This document shows positions 8,596 through 16,415 of a DNA stretch of 64,000 bases, in pieces. How positions within the stretch are numbered: the stretch's first letter is position 1; every line of letters starts with the position of its first letter. The notes below the pieces were generated by a model. That model saw nothing but the letters and a program-made list of their open reading frames with translations, was not told the origin of the DNA and did not search any database. The position numbers and the translations under genes are program-made. Location: NCBI RefSeq assembly GCF_016820495.1, contig NZ_JADHDU010000007.1:1-64000 (forward strand). The letters are read 5' to 3'. This DNA comes from Planococcus beigongshangi. GTDB lineage: Bacteria > Bacillota > Bacilli > Bacillales_A > Planococcaceae.

Positions 8596-9415
8596 CGTTT
8601 CCAGCTCCCCTCCCATTTACGCTGACGGATTTTTTTCTTCTATAATAACTCTTCAGCGACAAGTCCATTCCGAGCAGCGCCAGAATCGCCATTCCGGCAA
8701 ACAGGATTGAATAAGCGGAAGCTACAGCCGGATCACCGCCGCTGATAAATGGAAACAGCAGGACCGGCAGTGTGACGACCTGCCCCGAGCCGATGATGAA
8801 TGTGATCAGGTATTGGCTGAGCGAAATGAGGATGCTCAATGATGCCCCTGCCGCAATTCCCGGCAGGAGATGCGGCAGCACGACGGCATAAAAGCGCTGG
8901 AACGGCCCCGCACCCAACATGCGTGCCTGATCTTCCCAGTCGACAGAAAGCGTGCTGTAACTGGTGATTAATGCGCGGACCATATAAGGAAGAGTCGGCG
9001 ACAAATGGGCCAGTACGACGCCCAACACCGTTTCTGTCAGCCCGAGCCTGAGAAATGTCAGGTGGATGCCCATGACCGAAACGAAAGGCGGAATGATGAT
9101 CGGCGCAAACAGAATCGCTTCTGCGAGCCATTTCCCTTTGATGCGGTAACGCACCAATGCGTTGGCTGCCGGCACTGCCAGAACGATATTCACAATCGTC
9201 ACGATAAATGCGATCAGCAGACTGATGCCGATTGCCCGCCATGTGCCTGAACTTCCCCTTAACACATAATCCCATGAACGGAAGCTCAGGGAATCAGGCA
9301 ATAGGTTCGGCCATTGCCAACCGACTGATACACTCGTCAAAATCAGCGCAAAAAACGGAATGCCGATCAAAAGCAGCGACAGCAGCAGAAGAATCCAAAA
9401 AGAGATTTTTTTCAT
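8567..9415 (-). CDS. ABC importer permease, second subunit
   Basis: The 282 aa membrane protein has six predicted helices. The cytoplasmic coupling (EAA) motif is DWEDQARMLGAGPFQRFYAVVLPHLLPG near residues 175-205. It is a type I importer permease. In E. coli YnjC the two permease halves are fused into one chain of about 510 aa, while here they are two adjacent genes. The start ATG at 9415 follows the stop of the partner permease directly, with GGGTGG upstream. It is part of the operon running from the FAD oxidoreductase at 14103 down to 7519. Confidence 0.87.
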   Translation of the reverse strand: MKKISFWILLLLSLLLIGIPFFALILTSVSVGWQWPNLLPDSLSFRSWDYVLRGSSGTWRAIGISLLIAFIVTIVNIVLAVPAANALVRYRIKGKWLAEAILFAPIIIPPFVSVMGIHLTFLRLGLTETVLGVVLAHLSPTLPYMVRALITSYSTLSVDWEDQARMLGAGPFQRFYAVVLPHLLPGIAAGASLSILISLSQYLITFIIGSGQVVTLPVLLFPFISGGDPAVASAYSILFAGMAILALLGMDLSLKSYYRRKKSVSVNGRGAGNDEGTSFRPN

Positions 9416-9416
9416 A

Positions 9417-10301
9417 TCACTGCCACCCTTTCAGGACATTCCAGCGTTTGCTGAAATAATAGACGATCAAGCCAAGAATGACAGTCAGTCCAGACAGCAC
9501 CAGGTTGATAGCCAATGCTTCCGGTCTGTCGGCGAGTGTACCGCTCGTATAGAGCTGATAGGAATGGACAGACAGCATATTCGGATACGTGACACCCAGC
9601 AAAAATGGCACTTCGAACGCTGAAAAGGTGAAGACGAAGACGATGAAAACAGCGATCGTCCAAGACGGCATCATGACCGGCAAAGCAATTTCACGGATGA
9701 ATTGCCGATTGTTTGCGCCAAATACGCGCGAAGCATCGCGCCAGGAACCGTGTATCCGCATCAGTACCGGATATACCATCAAAGACACAAAAGGCGCTTC
9801 TTTCCAGGCATAAGTCAAAATGATGCCCCAGCCAAATGGATCATTGACCAGTACCGGAAAATCACTGATCGTATCAATCAAGCCCATTGAAGCAAATAAT
9901 TTCGAAAACAATCCACTCTGCATGAACAGCAACACAATGACATAAGCGCCTACCAGATGCGGAATGGTTAAAGGAAGCTGGAAGACACGATGCCATAATC
10001 CCGCTCCTTTGTTCTTGCCCGAATTATGCAGCATGAACAATGATATGGCGAGCACGCCGCCAAGTAAGCCGGAAATGATGGATGACAGGAATGCCACCCT
10101 GAATGTCAGGCCAAGCGATGACCAGAAACTCGACGAATTCCATAAATCCGTATAGGCGTCAAAACTGAAACCGACTTCCCCGATTGCCGGAAAGTAGCCC
10201 ATACTTTTTAAAAGACCGTCAAAAAGCCCTCCAAAAAACAGGAGGACTATGGTGCCGGTGGCGGGCAGCAGCAAAAGATAAGGTTTACTCTTTTGCCACA
10301 T
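9417..10301 (-). CDS. ABC importer permease, first subunit
   Basis: The 294 aa protein has six predicted helices, starting with KPYLLLLPATGTIVLLFFGG. The coupling motif is RDASRVFGANNRQFIREIALPVMMPS near residues 190-215. ATG at 10301 is preferred over the upstream TTG at 10322 because AAGGGTGG lies seven to eight bases before it. It overlaps the 3' end of the binding-protein gene by 17 bases. It pairs with the permease at 8567-9415 to form the membrane channel of the importer. Confidence 0.87.
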   Translation of the reverse strand: MWQKSKPYLLLLPATGTIVLLFFGGLFDGLLKSMGYFPAIGEVGFSFDAYTDLWNSSSFWSSLGLTFRVAFLSSIISGLLGGVLAISLFMLHNSGKNKGAGLWHRVFQLPLTIPHLVGAYVIVLLFMQSGLFSKLFASMGLIDTISDFPVLVNDPFGWGIILTYAWKEAPFVSLMVYPVLMRIHGSWRDASRVFGANNRQFIREIALPVMMPSWTIAVFIVFVFTFSAFEVPFLLGVTYPNMLSVHSYQLYTSGTLADRPEALAINLVLSGLTVILGLIVYYFSKRWNVLKGWQ

Positions 10302-11532
10302 TTTCCATCCACCCTTTTTCAATTATTTCGATATAATCCGATGACAATTCAGGCAGACGGTGATTTTCGAGCTCCTCCAGCGGCAGTGTCGCTTCGCCGA
10401 GGTCCACGTCATTCATCGCCTGTTGCTGGTCGGCAGACAGTTTCTCAAAAGTCAGTGCTGATAAATCACCCCAGTTTTCCGGTGACAATTTAGCGGTTTG
10501 CGCTTCAGGCGACATCAATTCATTGATCGCCACCATCGCCCCTGCTTTATCTGTTGAATTGAACGGGATTGCCAGGAAATGGGTGTTTGATAACGTCCCC
10601 ACATCCAGCACGAACGTCCGGGTTGAGGCAGGGAAACGCCCCTTCAATACTTCACTGGCCGCAAGCGCCGGATCGTAGCTCATCGTCATGGAGACTTCGC
10701 CGCTGGCATAAAGCTGATCCAGTTTCGCAAGGCTTTCAGGATACGTCGACCCTTCGCGCCATAGATATGGTTCGATGTCATTCAAATAATCCCACATAGG
10801 CTGGAAGTGCTCTTCCAGATCCTCGATTTCTGCAGCAGGCTGGCCATATTGCTCATGTCCGCCGGTCGTTTCATACAGCACATGGCGGATAAAAGCGCTG
10901 CCGGTAAAATCAGGCAATGCCGGATACGTGAACTGGCCCGGATTTTCCCTTATCCAATCCGAAAGCTCCTCCATCGATTTTGGTGGATCCGCCACTTTTT
11001 CGGTATCATGGACGAATACGAATTGCGCTTTGCCCCACGGTGCCTGCAAACCTTCGACGGGCTCACCGAAATCCTCCGCAACTTCTGGTGCTTCCGGATC
11101 TATGTAATCAACGAAGTTCGGCAATTGGCCTGTAAAATCATCCCATAGCAAGCCGTTATCTTTCGCCGCTTTGAAATTTTCACCGTTGATCCAGATAATG
11201 TCCATGCTGCCATCAGTTTTGCCGGCAGTCTTTTCATCCAGTAATTGATTGATGATATCCTGCGCATCGTTCACCGGCACACGCGATAATTTGACGTCAT
11301 ATTCTTCCGCCATACGCGGAGCCACCCAATCATCCAGATAGCGGTTGATATTATCGTTGCCGCCCCACATGTACATATTCACTTCCTGCCCTTCGGCCGA
11401 TTCGGCAATTTCCTGCCAGTCGCCGGTGAGAAGGTCGTCTGTCCCCTGTTCATCCTCCTGTTCAGATTGAGCCGAGCAGGCTGAAAGAAAGAGCGTCAGC
11501 GCAGCAGTTGCCAACAATAATTTATTCTTCAT
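10285..11532 (-). CDS. ABC transporter substrate-binding lipoprotein, YnjB family
   Basis: The 415 aa protein has a lipoprotein signal (KNKLLLATAALTLFLSAC, lipid-modified Cys at residue 19), so it sits outside the membrane. The mature part matches the E. coli YnjB family pattern: MYMWGGNDNINRYLDDWVAP, then DIIWINGENFKAA, PNFVDYIDP, and GLQAPWGKAQFVFVHDT. ATG at 11532 with AGGACG about eight bases upstream places the signal peptide at the start; the open frame continues upstream to 11586. The ligand of this family is not known to me. Its gene order with the TVP38 and CDP-alcohol transferase genes parallels E. coli. Confidence 0.88.
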   Translation of the reverse strand: MKNKLLLATAALTLFLSACSAQSEQEDEQGTDDLLTGDWQEIAESAEGQEVNMYMWGGNDNINRYLDDWVAPRMAEEYDVKLSRVPVNDAQDIINQLLDEKTAGKTDGSMDIIWINGENFKAAKDNGLLWDDFTGQLPNFVDYIDPEAPEVAEDFGEPVEGLQAPWGKAQFVFVHDTEKVADPPKSMEELSDWIRENPGQFTYPALPDFTGSAFIRHVLYETTGGHEQYGQPAAEIEDLEEHFQPMWDYLNDIEPYLWREGSTYPESLAKLDQLYASGEVSMTMSYDPALAASEVLKGRFPASTRTFVLDVGTLSNTHFLAIPFNSTDKAGAMVAINELMSPEAQTAKLSPENWGDLSALTFEKLSADQQQAMNDVDLGEATLPLEELENHRLPELSSDYIEIIEKGWMENVAKE

Positions 11533-11578
11533 CTTTTCACGTCCTAAACCAAGAGATTCCTTCTTCATTCTATTCTGA

Positions 11579-12223
11579 TTATACATTCACCCAGCGCTTA
11601 CGGATAATAATTGGGACAATGGTCAGCACAATAAACACGCCGAGCCCCACCAGCAAGACGACCGGGTCTCCCGCTGCAAAACTGCTGCCGAGAAAATTAT
11701 AGGCGAATGTGCCGGGGATTACCCCGATCAGCGTCGCGAGTGCAAAAGCGGCTGGCCGGACTTTTGCGAATGCGGCCAAATAACTGATCAGATCGAAATT
11801 GATGACCGGGATGAGCCGGAACAGCAGCACATACCAAAATCCGTTCTGCTCCAGCTGTTCCTGGATTTTTGCTGTTTTCCCGTTTTGCTCTTTAGTGAAA
11901 AACCGGCTTCCCAGCTTGCCGGCAACGGTAAAGGATAAGACGGCTCCTGCCACTGCGCCGGCAATCGTATAAATTGTACCGAGCCATGGACCGAAAATGA
12001 GTCCGCCCGCCAGCGACAGCAGCGACGCCGGGAAAAAGACCAGCGGCCTTATGGTATAGATGCCGATGTAGACGGCCGGTGCCCAAATGCCATATGACAG
12101 GATATAGTTCCGGATCATTTCAGGGTCCGTTTCAAAAAAACGGCTGCCGAGCCAGATGGCCAATCCGATGCCGATCAGCAGCAATAACCATTTACCGGCT
12201 GGCTTCATAGGAATTCTGGTCAT
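11579..12223 (-). CDS. TVP38/TMEM64 (VTT domain) membrane protein, YdjX/YdjZ-like
   Basis: This 214 aa protein has about six hydrophobic segments and the VTT/SNARE-assoc core. The first half contains SLAGGLIFGPWLGTIYTIAG, followed by a Gly/Ala-rich helix. The second half contains FRLIPVINFDLISYLAAFAKV and ATLIGVIPGTFAYNFLGS. Proteins of this fold act in lipid handling or membrane integrity (DedA relatives). In E. coli the homologous ydjX and ydjZ lie next to ynjABCD, the same partners as here. The start overlaps the stop of the FAD oxidoreductase gene (ATGA), so they are coupled. Confidence 0.9.
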   Translation of the reverse strand: MTRIPMKPAGKWLLLLIGIGLAIWLGSRFFETDPEMIRNYILSYGIWAPAVYIGIYTIRPLVFFPASLLSLAGGLIFGPWLGTIYTIAGAVAGAVLSFTVAGKLGSRFFTKEQNGKTAKIQEQLEQNGFWYVLLFRLIPVINFDLISYLAAFAKVRPAAFALATLIGVIPGTFAYNFLGSSFAAGDPVVLLVGLGVFIVLTIVPIIIRKRWVNV

Positions 12224-14103
12224 CTTCTGCGGTTATGGGAGGCGATGCTCATATAACGGTTTTTCATCTCTTCATAGCGCTTGCGGTTGACTCCGTTATC
12301 CGAATAACCGACGCGTGATGCCGAACGGAATTCGATCTGCTGGTTCAGATCATTGAAATAAAACTCGATATCATCTTTGAACTTGAACAGGTTCGACTTC
12401 GCGACCGCATGGATGTAGCGGTCGTCATGCTGCACGATTTCAACGCCCTGATAGCCTTTCAGCATTCCCACCAGGCATTTCTCCGATTGCTGGCGGTCGC
12501 CCACATACGGGAAGGCCTGTACGAATTTACCTTTTGATGCCGTCTGTGAAGAAACGGCGTTCGGTGTTGACGGCACTTCTTTCAATCGGCCGTTTTCCAC
12601 GCCAAGTTTCGGCTTTTTATTGTTCTTCACCGCCATATTGGCAATGCCGATCCCAGCAGCAGCCGCTCCTCCGTAAAGGGCGATTTTTTCAGCAGGCAAT
12701 TCTCCTGCTCTCGCTTTGTTGAATGTTTTTACGACCGGCTGATTCAATAGGTTGTCGACATAGACTTTCTTGCCGATTTTCACCAGCACTTCGCTGTAGG
12801 TCGGATAAGGGTGGATGACGCCCGATAATTTGCCCATATTGATATGGAGGGTTTTCAGCGTCTGGATCTGGCTGATGATTTCACCTGCACGGTCGCCTAA
12901 AATGCTGGCACCAAGGATGAATCCTTTTTTATCCAAAATGACTTTCACATTGCCGATGCTGTCTTTTTTCGTATTGGCACGGTCGATCTCCGAATAATCA
13001 TATTCGTAGACGCGGATCTCGTCTCCGTATTTCTCGCGCGCTTCCGCTTCCGACAGACCGGATCTGCCCAGTTCCGGATCTGTATAGGTGCACCATGTCA
13101 CATGGGTGTAATCGATTTTTTTATTGATCGGCAGAATGGCATTTTGCGTAGCCGTGATTCCCTGGTAATTCGCCATATGTGACAGCTGATAAGGTCCGAC
13201 GACATCCCCGATGGCATAAATGCCTTTTGCCGTCGTCTCCATATGCTCATCCACCTGGATGCTTTTCTTATCGTATGTCACGCCCGCTCTCTCAAGCCCG
13301 TAGCCTTCCACTCGGGCTTTACGTCCGAGCGCCACCATCAAGCCTTCGTTCGTGACCGTCTCTTCCTTGCCGTCTTTTTTGATGATCAGGTCGATTTCCT
13401 CCCCATTCTTCGCCGCTCTGACAGCCTCAGAAGAGGTTTTGATCTTCACGCCTTCATCGATAAGCCGCTGTTGGATCATGTGCGCATGATCTTCTTCGTC
13501 ATTTCCGAGGATACGGCCGGACTTCTCGACAATCGTCACTTCCACTCCGAGACGGTTCAACGCCTGGCCGAGCTCGACGCCGATTGCGCCGCCGCCAAGG
13601 ATCGTCATCGATTTCGGAAATTCCTTCAAGTTAAAAATCGTATCATTCGTCAGATAATCTACACTGTCTAGCCCTTCAATCGGCGGCACCAGTGGTGATG
13701 AGCCGGTCGACAGGATGAATTTCTTCGCTTCGATGCGTTCATTATCCACTTCCACCGCACGCTCATCGATGAATTTCGCATAGCCATTGATAAAATCAAT
13801 GCCTGCTTCCTGCAGCACTTCCGGCGACTCGCCTTCATATACTTTTTGGATAACATCCCGAATGTCTTTCAGCACTTGCTTAGTATCGACTTTCAGATCC
13901 GGGGAATATTTTTTTGCATGATGGACTTCTTCTGCGATATTGATCAGCGATTTACTTGGAATACAGCCTGACCAGGTACATTCTCCCCCGGGAAGATTCT
14001 TATCGATCAATACGACTTTCTTAGAGAAACCTGCGGCAGTGAATGCGGCGGTCAAACCCGCTGCTCCTGCTCCAATAATTGCGATATCATATTTTCTAAC
14101 CAT
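12220..14103 (-). CDS. FAD/NAD(P) disulfide oxidoreductase fused to C-terminal DUF1499
   Basis: The protein is 627 aa, much longer than the usual 450-480 of the lipoamide/mercuric reductase family. Residues 1 to about 470 hold FAD-binding GAGAAG, a redox-active cysteine pair in GGECTWSGCIPSK, the NAD-binding ILGGGAIGVELG, a second FAD motif GIYAIGDVVG, and a dimer-interface HPYPTYSE. A linker with GGAAAAGIGIANMAV leads to a DUF1499 domain of about 100 residues (QAFPYVGDRQQSEKC through FRSASRVGYSDNGVNRKR). This fusion is unusual. The start could also be ATG at 14112. It is the first gene of the importer operon. Confidence 0.88.
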   Translation of the reverse strand: MVRKYDIAIIGAGAAGLTAAFTAAGFSKKVVLIDKNLPGGECTWSGCIPSKSLINIAEEVHHAKKYSPDLKVDTKQVLKDIRDVIQKVYEGESPEVLQEAGIDFINGYAKFIDERAVEVDNERIEAKKFILSTGSSPLVPPIEGLDSVDYLTNDTIFNLKEFPKSMTILGGGAIGVELGQALNRLGVEVTIVEKSGRILGNDEEDHAHMIQQRLIDEGVKIKTSSEAVRAAKNGEEIDLIIKKDGKEETVTNEGLMVALGRKARVEGYGLERAGVTYDKKSIQVDEHMETTAKGIYAIGDVVGPYQLSHMANYQGITATQNAILPINKKIDYTHVTWCTYTDPELGRSGLSEAEAREKYGDEIRVYEYDYSEIDRANTKKDSIGNVKVILDKKGFILGASILGDRAGEIISQIQTLKTLHINMGKLSGVIHPYPTYSEVLVKIGKKVYVDNLLNQPVVKTFNKARAGELPAEKIALYGGAAAAGIGIANMAVKNNKKPKLGVENGRLKEVPSTPNAVSSQTASKGKFVQAFPYVGDRQQSEKCLVGMLKGYQGVEIVQHDDRYIHAVAKSNLFKFKDDIEFYFNDLNQQIEFRSASRVGYSDNGVNRKRYEEMKNRYMSIASHNRRR

Positions 14104-14442
14104 TTCTATCATGTCCTTTCTTTCCTGTTAGTCTGAATCCAAAAACTGCAATGATTCTTTATTACCCTGTTTTCACTTTTTACAATCCGCATCACGCTAT
14201 TTTTGCAAAAGCATTATAAGAGGGATTGGAAAGGATGTTAGTCTATACTGTTTATTATCTGAACATCCGGATTCAAAGATTCTGTCTATCCATCGCTCCG
14301 TCGCCCGAGTATGTCCTGCAGATTACTGGCTCTTACAGGAATCTTCTTTGCAATTAATAGTATAAAAACAGGCCTCAGCGACCAAGCGGAGTGCAGACCG
14401 GATGCTTCACTTCAATCCATCTCAATATGAAAAGGTGATTCC
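14104..14442. other. Divergent intergenic region upstream of the two ynj-like transcription units
   Basis: This 339-base gap separates the divergent oxidoreductase operon (minus) and the CDP-alcohol transferase operon (plus), so both promoters must lie here. I see TAATAA- and TATACT-like hexamers but no confidently spaced promoter pair, no riboswitch-like fold and no ORF with a ribosome site. Confidence 0.5.
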
Positions 14443-15024
14443 ATGCTTGATACACATGCCCGAAAACATATTCAGCCTGTCATCGAAAAGTCGGCTGATC
14501 TTTTATTGACACGGGGCTTTACGGCTGATGGCGTGACCAAAACGGCGTTCGCCATCGGACTGAGCGCCGGGGTGCTGATTTATCTCGACCAGCCGATCCT
14601 TGCGCTCACGGCGCTTTGGATTTCGGGCTTTCTCGATGTGGTCGACGGCACCATGGCGCGGAAAACAAAACCGTCTTCGTGGGGCACGCTGCTCGACATC
14701 AGTTTTGACCGCACGGTGGAAATCGGCGTCATCCTGGGACTTGCCTTCCGCTATCCTGGCTCGATGTGGGCGCTGCTCCTGCTCAGTGTCTCAATCATCA
14801 TCGCGATGACCATATTCCTGACCGTCGGCGCTTTATCGGATATACAAGGCGTGAAATCCTTCTATTATCAGGCAGGACTCGCTGAACGGACAGAGACATT
14901 CATTCTTTTCACGCTGATGATTTTATTGCCAGCGTATTTGACGGCAATCACGGTGTTTTTCGTAGCGATTCAGATCATCACGATTTTCCAGCGTATGACT
15001 GAAGCGAGACGATTATTGAAGTAA
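14443..15024 (+). CDS. CDP-alcohol phosphatidyltransferase family protein (YnjF-like)
   Basis: The 193 aa integral membrane protein carries the full family catalytic signature D-x2-DG-x2-AR-x8-G-x3-D-x3-D as DVVDGTMARKTKPSSWGTLL followed by DISFD, near residues 63-87. Such enzymes transfer a phosphoalcohol group from a CDP-activated donor to an alcohol, usually in phospholipid synthesis. In E. coli the relative YnjF lies beside ynjBCDE. The actual substrates are unknown. AAAGGTGATTCC precedes the ATG. The downstream oxidoreductase starts 12 bases after the stop, so the two form an operon. Confidence 0.9.
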   Translation: MLDTHARKHIQPVIEKSADLLLTRGFTADGVTKTAFAIGLSAGVLIYLDQPILALTALWISGFLDVVDGTMARKTKPSSWGTLLDISFDRTVEIGVILGLAFRYPGSMWALLLLSVSIIIAMTIFLTVGALSDIQGVKSFYYQAGLAERTETFILFTLMILLPAYLTAITVFFVAIQIITIFQRMTEARRLLK

Positions 15025-15036
15025 AGGGGCGTTTTC

Positions 15037-16128
15037 ATGAAGACGTTGGTATTCGTTGGCGGCGGACATGCGCATCTGCATTGTCTCGGACAAATAAAAA
15101 AAGACCCGCTTCCCGATTGCCGGGTCGTGCTGATTTCCCCTTCGCTCCACCAGTATTATTCCGGCATGTTTTCAGGATTTGCAGAAGGGCTTTACAGCAT
15201 CGACGATATCCGGATCGACCTTCGATGTCTAAGTGAAAGTGCCGGCGCCAGGTTCATCATGGATCGGATCGTCGCAATCGATCCGGCTGCGGGCCAGCTT
15301 ACCGGAGCGAACGGCGCCATTTACGATTATGACCTCGTGTCTTTCGATATCGGTTCGGATGATTCCATACCGGAAGAAATGAAAGAGCTTTTGTCGCCGA
15401 ATAAACCGAATTTCCTGTTTCCCGACCGTTTGCTCCAACTCAGGAAATCGGCTCAGCCCATCATTGTCGGAGGCGGTGCAGCAGGTGTTGAACTAGCATT
15501 TTCGATCAACGCCTGGCGGCAAGAGCAGGGGCTGCCGTTGAATACTATTCTGCTGAGTTCTTCTCCGCTTCTTTCCGGCCTCGGGGAGCGGGCGATAAAA
15601 TCCGCTGAAGCGATTGCCTACCGAAAATCGCTGAATTTTTTCACAGGCTATCAAGTTGAAGTGATTGATCGCGGTTCAGTTGTGACTAGTGAGAGACAGG
15701 CATTTCCTTTTTCCGATCTTCTTTGGGCTGCCGGTCCGGCGAGTTTCAGGCTTTTTGAGGATGCCGGTCTGCCGACAGATGAAAAAGGCTTTCTCCTCGT
15801 CACGAATACGCTGAACGTGGTCGGCCATCCTGAAATTTTCGGTGCCGGCGATTGCGTGACCTTGGAGCATTATCCCGGACTTCCGAAAAATGGCGTCTAC
15901 GCCGTCAGGCAAGGACCGGTCCTTTGGAGCAATGTAAAGAGTCGTTTGGCATCTGAAGAACTGGCTTCCTTCACGCCGCAAAAAAGGTTCACTTCCATTC
16001 TCTCTACCGGCAACGGTGAAGCCCTTCTGCTCAACGGCGGAATCACTCTGCATGGCCGTTTGCCGATGAAGGTGAAACAGTACATCGATCTTAAATTCAT
16101 GAAGCGTTATAAAAAAATTTATGAATGA
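15037..16128 (+). CDS. FAD/NAD-dependent oxidoreductase of the type found N-terminal to SelD
   Basis: The 363 aa protein starts with FVGGGHAHLHCL, followed by VVLISPSLHQYYSGMFSG and FDIGSDD. It contains a second dinucleotide fold (IIVGGGAAGVELAF) and the FAD motif FGAGDCVTLEHYPGLPKNGVYAVRQGP. This wording is that of the NDH-2-like subfamily often fused to, or encoded near, selenide water dikinase (SelD). No SelD domain or gene is visible here. It is co-transcribed with the CDP-alcohol transferase, with AAAGGGGCG upstream of the ATG. The electron acceptor is unknown. Confidence 0.87.
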   Translation: MKTLVFVGGGHAHLHCLGQIKKDPLPDCRVVLISPSLHQYYSGMFSGFAEGLYSIDDIRIDLRCLSESAGARFIMDRIVAIDPAAGQLTGANGAIYDYDLVSFDIGSDDSIPEEMKELLSPNKPNFLFPDRLLQLRKSAQPIIVGGGAAGVELAFSINAWRQEQGLPLNTILLSSSPLLSGLGERAIKSAEAIAYRKSLNFFTGYQVEVIDRGSVVTSERQAFPFSDLLWAAGPASFRLFEDAGLPTDEKGFLLVTNTLNVVGHPEIFGAGDCVTLEHYPGLPKNGVYAVRQGPVLWSNVKSRLASEELASFTPQKRFTSILSTGNGEALLLNGGITLHGRLPMKVKQYIDLKFMKRYKKIYE

Positions 16129-16149
16129 ACCGATGCATTTATCAATACT

Positions 16150-16183
16150 AAAAAGAGGTGGAGAAAATTCTCTACCTCTTTTT
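16150..16183. terminator. Bidirectional terminator
   Basis: A near-perfect AAAAAGAGGT..ACCTCTTTTT hairpin follows the plus-strand oxidoreductase. It also closes the 27-codon minus-strand gene. Confidence 0.85.
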
Positions 16184-16207
16184 ATCTTCTTGCAGAAAAT
16201 AACCTGC

Positions 16208-16291
16208 CTATCCTTTTTTCTTCTCCATAACTCCACTGCCCCATACTCCCAGGAAAACGATGAATACTGCAACCATGATGCTGATATCCAT
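16208..16291 (-). CDS. Single-helix small membrane peptide (27 aa)
   Basis: The translation is MDISIMVAVFIVFLGVWGSG followed by VMEKKKG: one hydrophobic helix with a short acidic outside end and a basic inside tail. The ATG is preceded by a perfect GGAGGTGA six bases upstream. A well-spaced promoter (TTGAAA, 17 bases, TATAAT) lies 69 bases upstream, and the bidirectional terminator at 16150-16183 follows. All parts of a complete transcription unit are therefore present. It resembles small accessory subunits of membrane transporters in size only; I cannot assign a family. Confidence 0.7.
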   Translation of the reverse strand: MDISIMVAVFIVFLGVWGSGVMEKKKG

Positions 16292-16359
16292 ATTCTCACC
16301 TCCTATGGATGGATCCAAATCCGTGGACAAAACATTCTGAAATTTCATTTAATTAATAA

Positions 16360-16388
16360 ATTATAGCATTTAAGACAGCCGTTTTCAA
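16360..16388 (-). promoter_or_regulatory. Sigma-A-type promoter of the 27-aa membrane peptide gene
   Basis: The minus strand reads TTGAAA (16383-16388), 17 bases, TATAAT (16360-16365). It directs transcription toward the GGAGGTGA/ATG at 16291. Confidence 0.7.
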
Positions 16389-16415
16389 TTCATCTACTCC
16401 ATCCACTTTCTGTCT

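Noticed and set aside
7600-8700. Several plus-strand ORFs over 100 codons within the ABC importer genes
   Set aside because: They lie antisense to genes with complete ABC motifs and have no ribosome sites or recognisable domains.
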